Shown: positions 41,695 to 50,708 of the stretch, piece after piece
How positions within the stretch are numbered: the first letter of the stretch is position 1
How the letters are laid out: each line of letters begins with the position of its first letter
Origin: Streptomyces noursei ATCC 11455
GTDB taxonomy: Bacteria; Actinomycetota; Actinomycetes; Streptomycetales; Streptomycetaceae
Assembly: GCF_001704275.1 (NCBI RefSeq)
Contig: NZ_CP011533.1
Span: 930,001 to 994,000, forward strand
Direction of reading: 5' to 3'
DNA: 64,000 bases
Position numbers and translations under genes: made by a program
Notes under the pieces: model-generated
The model's database searches: none
Told to the model about the DNA's origin: nothing
The model's input: the letters and a program-made list of their open reading frames with translations, nothing else

Positions 41695-42807
41695 CTAGAT
41701 GAACGGGTCGTAGTCCGTGCCGGGTTCCGGTGCGGCCAGCGTTCCCGCCGCCGTTCCGGTCCCGATCCGGTCGAGTTCGAGGTTGGAGCGGTGGCGGGCG
41801 CAGTGGAAGCGGCAGTCCCGGCTGGGGTCGACGATGCCGCGGTCCGAGGTCCGCCAGATCTCGGGGAGGCGCTCGGTCACCGCGTCCCCGATCCGGGCCC
41901 CGGCGTTCCCCCGGTGGTAGGAGCAGACGTAGACGCCGGACGGGGTCACCAGGGTCCGCAGTTCGGCGACCCGGCAGCGGTGGTAGTCCTTGTCCTGGAC
42001 GGGCCCGACCCGGTTGCGCAGCGACGTCAGGGTCGAGGAGTTGACGATCTCGAAGGCGTCGCCGGTCAGGACGGCGGCCTTGGCGAGCTGCTCCTCCACG
42101 GAGGCGAGAACCTCGTCCGGCACCTGGATGACGTGGTGTCCGTCGTCGAACATCGCCTTGGTCTCGAAGTAGTCGCAGCCGATGTCGTGGGCGAGTTCGG
42201 CTGCCTCCAGGACCTCGTGGTGGTTGCTGACGACGGTGCCGTCCGGCTCCTGGCGGCTCATCACGAGGAACGAGTAGCCCAGGGCGCCGCGCTTGGCCTC
42301 GGCCAGCAGCCGCATGTTGGCGATGACCTTGTCGAAGACGCTGCGGCCCTTGCGGTCGGGGCGGAAGCGCCGATAGGTCTCGCTGGTCCCGGCGTCGATG
42401 GACACCCGCACCCAGGAGGCGTAGGCGGCGAGTTCGGCCAGGTTCTGTTTGATCAGGGTGCCGTTGGTGACCACGCCGATGGCGATGCCGGCCTCGCCCA
42501 GGACGCGGAGGACCTGGCGGGTGCCCCGGTGGGCGAGCGGTTCCCCGCCGCCTATCAGGACCACCGCCCGGACCTTCATCTCCACGAGTTCGCCGGCCAG
42601 TTCGGCGAGCCGTTCGGGGGTGAAACGTCCTTGGTTGAGCAGCTTCCCGCTGATGCACTCGGGGCACGCCAGGTCGCAAAAGGTCGTCGGGTCCAGGTCC
42701 ACGACCAGCGGGCCGCTGGAGCGGGTCCCGGTGGCGGCTTCGAGGATCCGCGGCCAACCGGCCGGCTGGTACAGCTTGGACACCAGGTCGAGACGGTCGA
42801 ACGTCAC
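41695..42807 (-). CDS. radical SAM protein with C-terminal SPASM-like cysteines
   Basis: A 370-residue radical SAM enzyme. The cluster motif is C-x3-C-x2-C in FCDLACPEC, and the SAM-binding GGGEPL follows. The C-terminal part has cysteines in HRCRVAEL, VCSYHRG and RDCRFHCARH, which resemble a SPASM or twitch domain holding an auxiliary iron-sulfur cluster. Such enzymes modify peptides, or oxidise aminocyclitols (for example BtrN). Given the sugar enzymes around it, a carbon-radical step on a sugar or cyclitol is plausible. The GTG at 42807 follows GGAGAAC. Confidence 0.88.
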   Translation of the reverse strand: MTFDRLDLVSKLYQPAGWPRILEAATGTRSSGPLVVDLDPTTFCDLACPECISGKLLNQGRFTPERLAELAGELVEMKVRAVVLIGGGEPLAHRGTRQVLRVLGEAGIAIGVVTNGTLIKQNLAELAAYASWVRVSIDAGTSETYRRFRPDRKGRSVFDKVIANMRLLAEAKRGALGYSFLVMSRQEPDGTVVSNHHEVLEAAELAHDIGCDYFETKAMFDDGHHVIQVPDEVLASVEEQLAKAAVLTGDAFEIVNSSTLTSLRNRVGPVQDKDYHRCRVAELRTLVTPSGVYVCSYHRGNAGARIGDAVTERLPEIWRTSDRGIVDPSRDCRFHCARHRSNLELDRIGTGTAAGTLAAPEPGTDYDPFI

Positions 42808-42985
42808 GTGTTCTCCTGCATTGTCGGAGGTTCCGTATACCGGCGGAGGTCGGTCCGCCGGTCGAGTGCGTGCGACATGGCTCTGGGGCGGCGCGCCCGG
42901 TGGGGCGGTCCTGCCGGGCGGCCGGGGCGCCCGGCGGCTCAGCGGCGGCCGGCCCGCGCGGGACCGGCGTCCCGTCTTCGGCGGC

Positions 42986-43843
42986 TCACCCTTTGACCGC
43001 GCCGGTGGTCAGGCCCGCGCCGATCCGCCGCTGGACGAGGGCGAAGAAGACCGCGACGGGCAGCGCGGTGAGGGTGGCGCCGGCCATCAGTCCGCCGTAG
43101 TCGGTGCCGAAGCTGGTCTGGAAGGACAGCAGCCAGATGCTGAGGGTCTGCTTGTCGTTGCTGGAGAGCAGGACGTAGGCGAGGACGTACTCGTTCCACG
43201 CCTGGACCAGGGCGTAGATGGAGGTCGCCACCAGGCCCGGGGCGAGCAGCGGGAGGACGACCCGGCGGAAGGCTCCCAGGCGGGTGCAGCCGTCGGTCAT
43301 CGCGGCCTCCTCCAGCTCCACCGGGACGGCGGCGATGAAGCCGCGCAGCAGCCAGACCGTGAACGGCAGCATGAAGACGAGGTAGGTGAGGATGACGCCG
43401 GGCAGGCTGTCGGTCAGTCCGGCGTCGCTCAGCAGCAGGTAGACGGGGATGATCAGACCGGCCAGCGGGATCATCTGGACGCCGAGGATGATCAGGACCA
43501 GGGCCTTGCGCCCGGCGAACGAGAAGCGGGCGAGGGCGAAGGCCGCGAGGGTGCCGATCAGCAGGGAGACCAGCACGGTGCCGACGCCGATCAGGACGCT
43601 GGAGCGGACGTTGGCCCAGAACGTCGGGGTGCTCAGGGCGCGGCGGAAGTGTTCCAGCGTCAGGTGGTCGGGCCAGAGGTGCGGCGGATCGGCGTGGATC
43701 TCGGTGGCCGGGCGGAACGCGGTGAGCAGCATCCAGTAGAGCGGGAAGGCCATCAGCGCGCTGAAGGCGAGGCCGAGGGCGTTCGCCGTCGCGCGCCGTC
43801 GTCGGCGGCCGGGGGCGTGCCCGGTACGTGGGGCTGTGTTCAC
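42986..43843 (-). CDS. carbohydrate ABC transporter permease (second)
   Basis: A 285-residue MalG-type permease with six membrane helices. The coupling motif EEAAMTDGCTRLGAFRRVVL is present and contacts the ATPase. The GTG at 43843 overlaps the stop of the first permease gene by 4 bases. It belongs to the binding-protein and permease operon. No ATPase gene is present, as is usual in Streptomyces where MsiK energises many sugar importers. Confidence 0.9.
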   Translation of the reverse strand: MNTAPRTGHAPGRRRRRATANALGLAFSALMAFPLYWMLLTAFRPATEIHADPPHLWPDHLTLEHFRRALSTPTFWANVRSSVLIGVGTVLVSLLIGTLAAFALARFSFAGRKALVLIILGVQMIPLAGLIIPVYLLLSDAGLTDSLPGVILTYLVFMLPFTVWLLRGFIAAVPVELEEAAMTDGCTRLGAFRRVVLPLLAPGLVATSIYALVQAWNEYVLAYVLLSSNDKQTLSIWLLSFQTSFGTDYGGLMAGATLTALPVAVFFALVQRRIGAGLTTGAVKG

Positions 43844-44802
43844 TCGGCCGCTCCCAGGTGGACGAGCTGGCGCACGTAGACGACCGCGCCGCCCAGCAGC
43901 ATCAGGACGGTGAGGACGGCGATGGCCGCGCCGGCGCTGTAGCGGTTGACGGCGAAGGACTCGATGAACGAGTAGACGCCGAGAAGGTAGTAGTCCTTCT
44001 CCGGTTGGCCGCCGCGCATCAGCCAGATCTGGTTGAACACGCCGAAGTCCCAGATGGCGCACAGCGAGGTGACCAGGACGGCGGACGGTTTGATCACCGG
44101 CCAGGTGACGTGCCGGAACAGCTGGCCGGGGCGGGCGCCGTCGACCAGTGCCGCCTCCTCCAGTTCGGCCGGCACCTGGCTGAGCGCGGCCTGCAGGGTC
44201 AGCGCGGCGAACGGGACGGCGCCCCAGACCACCACGCCGGTGATGACGGCGAAGCCCTGCCAGGGGTTCTCGAACCAGTTGTGCTTGCTGAAGTCGAGTC
44301 CCGGCAGCAGGCCGAGGAGCCAGTTGACGACGCCGTAGTCGGCGTCCGAGAGCCAGCGGAAGATGGAGGCGGCGACCATGACCGGCATGGCCCAGACGGC
44401 GACCAGGACGCCGGTCATGACCGTCCGCACCCATGGTGAGACCCGTCGCATCAGCAGCGCCACCAGGAGCGACAGCACCATCGTGGCCGCGACGCAGGCG
44501 ACGGTGAACAGGGCGGTGCGGCCGACGACGGTCCAGAAGAAGCCGTCGGAGAGGATCGAGCGGTAGTGGGCCAGCCCGGCCCACGGCGGCGTGGCCCCGG
44601 AGAACAGTTCGCGCCGGGTCATGTCCTGGAAGGACAGCACCACCAGGTCGACGAGCGGGTAGCCGAGGACCGCGGCGAGGGCGAGCACGGTCGGCGCGAT
44701 CAGCAGATACGGCAGCGCCCGTCGCCGGATGGTGCGCCGCGGGCGGGGTGCCCGGGCCGGTCGCGGCGGCCGGGCGGCGCGGGGCGGTCCGGGCAGTTCC
44801 AC
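43840..44802 (-). CDS. carbohydrate ABC transporter permease (first)
   Basis: A 320-residue MalF-type permease. Six or seven helices begin with LPYLLIAPTVLALAAVLGYP, and the coupling motif is EEAALVDGARPGQLFRHVTW. GTG starts at 44811 and 44802 are both possible; the second was chosen. It lies directly after the binding-protein gene in the same operon. Confidence 0.9.
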   Translation of the reverse strand: MELPGPPRAARPPRPARAPRPRRTIRRRALPYLLIAPTVLALAAVLGYPLVDLVVLSFQDMTRRELFSGATPPWAGLAHYRSILSDGFFWTVVGRTALFTVACVAATMVLSLLVALLMRRVSPWVRTVMTGVLVAVWAMPVMVAASIFRWLSDADYGVVNWLLGLLPGLDFSKHNWFENPWQGFAVITGVVVWGAVPFAALTLQAALSQVPAELEEAALVDGARPGQLFRHVTWPVIKPSAVLVTSLCAIWDFGVFNQIWLMRGGQPEKDYYLLGVYSFIESFAVNRYSAGAAIAVLTVLMLLGGAVVYVRQLVHLGAAE

Positions 44803-44816
44803 GCTCCCCACCGCCC

Positions 44817-46112
44817 TCAGTTCTCGTTGATCACGGCGTCGATGCGGCGGTCCGCGGCCCGCGCGGCGTCCGGCACCGACTGTTTCCCGGTCGCGATGTC
44901 CTGGAGCGTCTCCTGGAGGACGTTGGACTTCTCCACGGCTCCCCAGCCGGGGGCCAGCGGGGTCACCCAGCCGCGGGTGGCGGCCTGTGCGGCGGGGCCG
45001 TTGACGCTGTCTGCGGCCACTTCCTTGAGCTGGGCGGTGTTGTTGGGGAGGGTGTCGGCGGCTATCAGGCGGCGCTGGGAGGTTCGGTCGGTGAACAGCC
45101 GGATCCAGTCCTGGGCGAGGTCCTGGTTCTCGGACTTGGCGGGGACGGCCAGGGTGGAGCCGCCCAGGAACGACGGCATCATCTTGCCGGAGGGGCCGGG
45201 GAAGGCGAACGTGCCGAACTTCCCGTGCAGCGCCGGGTCGCCGCCCGATCTGCTGTCGGTCGCGGCCTTGGCCTCCCAGGTGTTGCCGTAGAACATGCCG
45301 ACCTTGCCCTGGCCGACGACCGCCGGCTCGTCGCCGTTGTCCTTGGAACGGTCGCCGGTGTAATAGGAGTCGAGGAGGTCCTTCCAGGCGGTGAGTCCGG
45401 CGACGGAACGGGCGGAGGAGAGCGCGCCGTGCCAGCGGCCGTCTTTTCCGCGCGCCGCTATCTCGCCGCCGGCGTCCTTGACGAAGGCCATCGCCGCGTA
45501 CCAATAGCGGCCGGGCATGTAGAAGGCCGAGAAATTCTTGTCGGTGGCTCCGAACTTCGCCTTGAGTTTGTCGAGATCGGCGCGGAGTTCGGTATAGCTG
45601 CGCGGGGCCCGGGTCACGCCGACCTGGGCGAGCAGATCGGTGCGGTAGATTCCCACCCGGGCACCGACGTAATACGGGACACAGTAGGTCTTGCCGTCGT
45701 TCCGGCAGGCGTCGCGAAGTGCCGGCAGCCATTCGGCGGAGTGGTCGAATTTCGCCGGATCGACGGCTGCGAAGGCCCCGTTGACAATGTAATTGGTGGT
45801 CTCGCTGTTGCCCATTTCGATCACGTCGGGGACTTTGCGTCCGGCCAGTGCAGCGTCGATCTTCTGGTTCTTCGTGGTCCACTGCTGGTACTGCACGGTG
45901 ACCTTGATCTTGGGATAGGTCCTCCGGAAGCGGTCGTTGACCTCGTTCACCAGATCCGGCCAGCTCTCCTGGGCGTCCACGGTCAGCCAGACCGTGAGCT
46001 CCCCCGTGCGGTCCGCGGCGGCGACCGGTCTGCCGCCACCGCAGCCTGCTACCGCGCCCATCAGGACCATCGCTCCCAGGCCCGCCGCCAAACGGGAGAT
46101 GCGCTCGGCCAT
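44817..46112 (-). CDS. extracellular solute-binding lipoprotein, sugar type
   Basis: A 431-residue family 1 binding lipoprotein. The lipobox is LMGAVAGC. The mature part shows LTVWLTVDAQESWPDLVNEV, AALAGRKVPDVIEMGNSE, a KDNGDEPAVVGQGKVGM region and the hinge text, all typical of ABC importers for oligosaccharides. It captures the substrate for the two permeases. The operon is divergent from the amidinotransferase gene, and both probably share a 295-base promoter region. It might import a precursor or recover the product. Confidence 0.9.
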   Translation of the reverse strand: MAERISRLAAGLGAMVLMGAVAGCGGGRPVAAADRTGELTVWLTVDAQESWPDLVNEVNDRFRRTYPKIKVTVQYQQWTTKNQKIDAALAGRKVPDVIEMGNSETTNYIVNGAFAAVDPAKFDHSAEWLPALRDACRNDGKTYCVPYYVGARVGIYRTDLLAQVGVTRAPRSYTELRADLDKLKAKFGATDKNFSAFYMPGRYWYAAMAFVKDAGGEIAARGKDGRWHGALSSARSVAGLTAWKDLLDSYYTGDRSKDNGDEPAVVGQGKVGMFYGNTWEAKAATDSRSGGDPALHGKFGTFAFPGPSGKMMPSFLGGSTLAVPAKSENQDLAQDWIRLFTDRTSQRRLIAADTLPNNTAQLKEVAADSVNGPAAQAATRGWVTPLAPGWGAVEKSNVLQETLQDIATGKQSVPDAARAADRRIDAVINEN

Positions 46113-46300
46113 GATCTCCTCCGTCGGGTTGTCGGAACCGGCTGTATCTACCCCCGGTATCCGATCTCTCACCTCGGGGAGCCATTCCGGCCAGATAATC
46201 CGACGGCCGGAACTGCGTGGCCGGAGAATCCATGAACGGCCGTCCGGCAGGCCGGACCGCATTCCGATCTTGAGTTCACCGGGGCAAAGGCATCACTGTT

Positions 46301-46330
46301 TTGACGCAAAAGGCGTGCTGTCCCAATGAT
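46301..46330 (+). promoter_or_regulatory. candidate promoter of amidinotransferase gene
   Basis: TTGACG at 46301-46306 and an AATGAT-like -10 near 46325-46330, about 78 bases before the start. The match to the consensus is moderate. Confidence 0.4.
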
Positions 46331-46407
46331 CGGCTCTTGACGGTGCCGCCCCTGCTGCCTCAGTTTTGCTCGGGTGTCTCCCACGTCCCCTATCGAAGGG
46401 TTTGCAC

Positions 46408-47571
46408 GTGACTGAGTACGGCACGCCGGCCGCAGATCCGGCCACCCGCCCGGTGAAGGTCAACTCCTGGAACGGCTGGGATCCCCTGCGGCACGTCGTC
46501 GTCGGACGCGCCGACAACACGGTGGTGCAGGCCCCCGAGCCCGCGATCCGGCGGGACTTCCCCGACGACGGATTCCCGCTGGGCACCTACGGCCCGATGC
46601 CGGCCGAGATGACCGCGGAGGCCAACGAACAGCTCGACAACTTCGCCGAGTTGCTGCGGCGCCGCGGCATCCGTGTCGATCGCCCCGCCCCCGTGGACTT
46701 CAACCAGCAGGTCAGCACCCCGGACTGGACCCAGGAGACCATGTCCGGCTGTATGCCGCCGCGCGATCTGCTGCTGACCGTCGGCAACGAGATCCTCGAA
46801 GCCACCATGTCGTACCGCAGCCGCTGGTTCGAGTACCTCTGCTACCGGCCGCTCCTGCAGGGGATCTTCAAGGCCGACCCGCACATGCGCTGGGAGGCCG
46901 CGCCCAAGCCCCGGCTGACCGACGCCTCCTACAAGCCGGGGTTCTGGGACACCTACAACACCCTTCCCACGGACGTGCAGTTGGCGCGGGTGCGGGACTA
47001 CGACCTGGTGCTGACCGAGGAGGAGCCGCTGTTCGACGCGGCGGACATCGCCCGGTTCGGCAAGGACCTCTTCGTCCAGCTGTCGTTCGTCACCAACCGC
47101 AGCGGCTACCAGTGGCTGAAACGGCACTTCCCCGACCACCGGGTGCACGCGGTGACCTCCACCAACACCCACCCGCTGCACATCGACGCCACCTGGGTGC
47201 CGCTGCGGCCCGGACTGGTGCTGCACTGCGGTGAGCGGCTGGCGGACGCCGAGCTGATGGAGTTCTTCCGGCGCAACGACTGGGAGATCGTCGAGGCGGT
47301 GCAGCCCGCGAGTTGGGACCATCCGCCCAAGCTGTCGTACTGCAGCCCGTGGCTGGCCGGCAACATGCTCAACCTCGACCCCAACACCCTGTGCATCGAG
47401 GAGAAGGAAGTCGCGCTCGCCGACCAGCTGTCCGGCTACGGCTTCGAGATCGTGCCGGTGCCGTTCCGCGCGGTGGGGCCGTTCGGCGGTGGACTGCACT
47501 GCGCCACCTTCGACATCGAACGGGACGGGCAGCTGGAGGACTACTTCCCGCACCGCCACGGACGGTACTGA
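46408..47571 (+). CDS. amidinotransferase, StrB1/GatM-like
   Basis: A 387-residue arginine:amine amidinotransferase of the same fold as glycine amidinotransferase and StrB1. It transfers the guanidine group of arginine to an amine. Landmarks are NSWNGWDPLRHVVVGRAD at the N-terminus, PRDLLLTVGNEILEATM and GGGLHCATFDIERDG, with the catalytic Cys at residue 365. Its neighbours suggest the acceptor is an aminosugar or aminocyclitol, as for StrB1 in streptomycin, but glycine or another amine cannot be excluded. GTG 46408 follows AAGGG. Its stop is 5 bases before the HAD gene. Confidence 0.9.
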   Translation: MTEYGTPAADPATRPVKVNSWNGWDPLRHVVVGRADNTVVQAPEPAIRRDFPDDGFPLGTYGPMPAEMTAEANEQLDNFAELLRRRGIRVDRPAPVDFNQQVSTPDWTQETMSGCMPPRDLLLTVGNEILEATMSYRSRWFEYLCYRPLLQGIFKADPHMRWEAAPKPRLTDASYKPGFWDTYNTLPTDVQLARVRDYDLVLTEEEPLFDAADIARFGKDLFVQLSFVTNRSGYQWLKRHFPDHRVHAVTSTNTHPLHIDATWVPLRPGLVLHCGERLADAELMEFFRRNDWEIVEAVQPASWDHPPKLSYCSPWLAGNMLNLDPNTLCIEEKEVALADQLSGYGFEIVPVPFRAVGPFGGGLHCATFDIERDGQLEDYFPHRHGRY

Positions 47572-47576
47572 GGCCG

Positions 47577-48308
47577 GTGCCGGCCCAGTCCCCGCCTCGC
47601 CAGGGCGCCCTCCGGGGCGTGATCCTCGACTTCTACGGCACGCTGGTCCGGCTGGTCGAGCCGCTGCCGCCCAGCCACCGGTCGCTCTTCCTCAGCCGGG
47701 GGCTGGTCGAGGCCGCCGACAAGTGGGGCGACCAGTGGGCCGTCGGCCCCCGGGACGGCGAGGAGCACACCGCGCACTCCGCCAGCGAACGGGACTACCA
47801 CGCCTGGGAGTTGGACCGCCTGCGACGGAGGGCACTGGCCTGCGGCGTCCCCGGGGCGGCGGCCGGCCCGCTGGCCGCCGCCCTCGACCGGGCGATGAAG
47901 GACCTGCGGCTGGCCCTGTTCGACGACGTCCCGGCGGCGCTGGCCGGGCTGCGTGCCCGGGGCCTGACGGTGGCGGTCTGCTCCAACTGGTTCTGGGACC
48001 TGGACCGAGCCATCGAGGGCGTCGGCATCGCCGGGCTGGTCGACGTCGCGGTCACCTCGGCCCGCGCCGGCGCCCGCAAACCGCACCCCCTCATCTACCG
48101 GACGGTGTTGGACCAGTGCGGGCTGCGCCCCGAACAGGCCGTGTTCGTCGGCGACATGTGGGAGTCGGACGTGGCGGGACCGCTCGCGTACGGGATGCGG
48201 GCGGTGCACCTGTGGCGCCCGGACCGGGTGGTGGCGGGCGCGGCCCCGCCGCTTCCGGACGGGGCCGCGCGCATCGCCTCGCTGACCGCGCTCAGCGCTC
48301 TGGTGTAG
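47577..48308 (+). CDS. HAD superfamily phosphatase
   Basis: A 243-residue HAD hydrolase. Motif I is VILDFYGTLVR, with the second Asp replaced by Tyr. The Lys region is ARKPHPLIYRTVL and motif IV is VFVGDMWESDVAGP. A helical cap lies between. It directly follows the amidinotransferase gene, so it may remove a phosphate from the guanidinylated intermediate, as phosphatases do in aminocyclitol pathways. This link is inferred. The GTG at 47577 was chosen with a nearby GAGG. Confidence 0.85.
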   Translation: MPAQSPPRQGALRGVILDFYGTLVRLVEPLPPSHRSLFLSRGLVEAADKWGDQWAVGPRDGEEHTAHSASERDYHAWELDRLRRRALACGVPGAAAGPLAAALDRAMKDLRLALFDDVPAALAGLRARGLTVAVCSNWFWDLDRAIEGVGIAGLVDVAVTSARAGARKPHPLIYRTVLDQCGLRPEQAVFVGDMWESDVAGPLAYGMRAVHLWRPDRVVAGAAPPLPDGAARIASLTALSALV

Positions 48309-49776
48309 TCGGCCCCGGGCCGGAGAGCCGGTCCAGGACGTTGCGGGTCACCCGCACGACGCCGGCGTCCAGTTCCCGGCCGCAGATCACCGGCCAGTCG
48401 GTGGTCCCGGCCGTGAACACCGTGCCGCCGGCGGTGTAGAGCCCCATGGTGGCGGCGCGCGGGCCGGTGATCGCCGGTTCGCGCGCCGGGCAGTTCCAGT
48501 GCCCCCATTTCAGGTGGTGGAAGTCGTCGTGCACCGGATCGAGGAGGTAGATCCCCAAGATGAGGAAGGACTCGGGCGTGCCGTCCACCCCGGTGGCGTG
48601 CGCCACGCCGTTCGCGTCCCGGGCGAAGGCCGCGCCATCGCACTCGTAGCCGATCAGCGGAGTCCCGGCGCCCAGGGCGTCGGCCGGACCGCCGTCGGAG
48701 CCGTCCCGCAGCCCGGTGCCCTCGTACACCCAGTGGTCCGCGTGCTGCACCCGGTAGCCGTCGCGCGGCCGGTCGCCGGGCCAGTCGCCCGGCCACATCC
48801 CGCCGTTGCGGAAGCTGACGCCGGTCAGGGTGTTCTCCGGCTCGCCGACGCCGTCCGGCGGGGCCGGCCACCACTGGTCGGTCGCCGGGAGGTGCGGATA
48901 CTCCTCGCCGACGTGGTGGTCGGTGTCGGAGACGAACGCGCTGTTCCCGTCCACCGGATGGACCCGCCACCAGCAGGTGTTGGCGCTCAGGAACGCCACG
49001 TTCCCGCCGTCCCGGACGAACTGCGCGACGTGGTCGCGCATCGCCGCGCTCCAGTACTCGTCGTGGCCGACGCTGAGCAGCAGGCGGTAGGGAGCCAGCA
49101 GCCCCGGTTCCTCGTGCAGGTCGAGGTCGGTGCAGTACTCGACGGGGTAGCCGCTGCGCTCCAACCAGGCGATGAACGGCGCGTCCCAGTAGGCGAGATC
49201 GATGACCCCGCCGGGCCGGTGCAGACTGAGGCGGTGGCCGCGCGGCCCGTCCGGACCGGCCGGCCGGTGGACGGGATGGTCGTAGAGACTGGCTGCGCGC
49301 TGGACGTCCGCCCGGTCGGCACGGTTGTACGCGTGCCGGGTGTACGTCGACTTCTTGTAGAGGATCCGCGCCCCGGTCGCACCGGCTCGGCGAGGTCGGA
49401 CGACGAAGAACTCCCGCTCGAAACCCTCGATGTCGGAGTCGTCGAGCAATGGCACGCGCCGGGCCTGCTCCTCCGTCCCCGCGACGAAATGGGCGAGGTA
49501 GATTCCCGGCGGCCAGTCCTCGGGAACGGTGTGGTGATACGTCGGCCAATTCCAGTCCACGGCGGGCGAGGCGTGCTCCGGGACGCCGTCCGGATGGGGC
49601 GGCGGAGCGGCCGACACACCCGGATACGGCCCGGCCTCCGCCATGAAGGAAAGCTCCTTCCCCAAGCGATGGAAACGGACGCGAAATTCCTCGGAATCCG
49701 TCGACACATGAAATCCGAGACGTCGACCGACCGTCACGCTCTCACGTTCCATATATCCCTCGATCATCCGCGCCAT
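48292..49776 (-). CDS. N,N-dimethylformamidase large subunit-like protein
   Basis: A 494-residue protein resembling the beta (large) subunit of N,N-dimethylformamidase, an iron-dependent amidohydrolase. It has the N-terminal IEGYMERESVTVGRRLGFHV segment, RSGYPVEYCTDLDLHEEPGL, LSVGHDEYWSAAMRDHV and FLSANTCWWRVHP. The small subunit gene is not seen. The role here is unknown; an amide- or formamide-cleaving step is possible. Starts at 49776 and 49767 are both feasible. Its 3' end overlaps the HAD gene end by 17 bases. Confidence 0.78.
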   Translation of the reverse strand: MARMIEGYMERESVTVGRRLGFHVSTDSEEFRVRFHRLGKELSFMAEAGPYPGVSAAPPPHPDGVPEHASPAVDWNWPTYHHTVPEDWPPGIYLAHFVAGTEEQARRVPLLDDSDIEGFEREFFVVRPRRAGATGARILYKKSTYTRHAYNRADRADVQRAASLYDHPVHRPAGPDGPRGHRLSLHRPGGVIDLAYWDAPFIAWLERSGYPVEYCTDLDLHEEPGLLAPYRLLLSVGHDEYWSAAMRDHVAQFVRDGGNVAFLSANTCWWRVHPVDGNSAFVSDTDHHVGEEYPHLPATDQWWPAPPDGVGEPENTLTGVSFRNGGMWPGDWPGDRPRDGYRVQHADHWVYEGTGLRDGSDGGPADALGAGTPLIGYECDGAAFARDANGVAHATGVDGTPESFLILGIYLLDPVHDDFHHLKWGHWNCPAREPAITGPRAATMGLYTAGGTVFTAGTTDWPVICGRELDAGVVRVTRNVLDRLSGPGPTTPER

Positions 49777-49835
49777 GCTAGGAGCGCGGACACACCGCCG
49801 ACAACAGCCCTTCCAGCCAACGGAGATCGATCGAA

Positions 49836-50708
49836 ATGGACAAGGAATTCCGGGTACGCGAACTCATGCTGGGCGTCGAAGGACTGGCGCTGCTGCGCCA
49901 TGCGATGGACGCCGACGAGAAGTTCCTGAAGGCCCGGATCGAGGAAGTCCGTGCCCTCACGACGGGTCCGGGCGCGGCGCTTCCGGACGGCGGGACGGCG
50001 GTCGGCGAACTGGACGCGGCGGCCGGCTACGCCTCCTGGGCCGCCCGCTACGACTCGCTGCCCAGCTCGTACATCGAGGTCGAGGAGCCGGTGGTGCACG
50101 GGCTGCTGGACCGCGGCCCGGTGGGCACCGCGCTGGACGCGGCCTGCGGCACCGGCCGCCAGACCGCCGCACTGGCCGCCCGCGGCTATCGCACCGTCGG
50201 TGTCGACCAGTCGCCCGAAATGCTGGCACACGCCCGCCGCAAGGTGCCCGACGCGGAATTCCGACGGGGTCGGTTGGAAGACCTCCCGCTCGACGACGGG
50301 AGCGTCGATCTCGCGGTCTGCTCCCTGGCCATGACGCATCTCCCGGACGTCTCGACGGGGATCGCGGAACTGGCCCGGGTGCTCCGCCCCGGCGGCCGGA
50401 TCATCCTCTCCGACCTGCACCCGTTCGTCGTCTCCCTCCAGGGCCAGTGCGTCTTCGTGCACGACACGGACCGTCTGGCCTTCGTCCGCAATCACGTGCA
50501 TCTACCCGGCCGTTATCTCGACGCCTTCCATTCCGCCGGGCTGACCGTGCGGGAATGCCACGAGCCGACCTTCAACGGACGGCTGGCGCCCGGGGGTTAC
50601 GAGGAGGCCATCCCGGACGCCGCCCGGGCCGCCTGGGACGGAATTCCGCTGGTCATCGTCTGGGCCGCGGAGAAGCCCGCCGTAAATCCCCGGGAGGGTG
50701 CCATATGA
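49836..50708 (+). CDS. class I SAM-dependent methyltransferase
   Basis: A 290-residue methyltransferase. The SAM-binding region is ALDAACGTGRQTAALAARG and then VGVDQSPEMLAHAR. The motif SVDLAVCSLAMTHLPDVS and the following VLRPGGRIILSDLHP match the small-molecule methyltransferase fold. It overlaps the GNAT gene by 4 bases. The target is unknown. Confidence 0.88.
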   Translation: MDKEFRVRELMLGVEGLALLRHAMDADEKFLKARIEEVRALTTGPGAALPDGGTAVGELDAAAGYASWAARYDSLPSSYIEVEEPVVHGLLDRGPVGTALDAACGTGRQTAALAARGYRTVGVDQSPEMLAHARRKVPDAEFRRGRLEDLPLDDGSVDLAVCSLAMTHLPDVSTGIAELARVLRPGGRIILSDLHPFVVSLQGQCVFVHDTDRLAFVRNHVHLPGRYLDAFHSAGLTVRECHEPTFNGRLAPGGYEEAIPDAARAAWDGIPLVIVWAAEKPAVNPREGAI

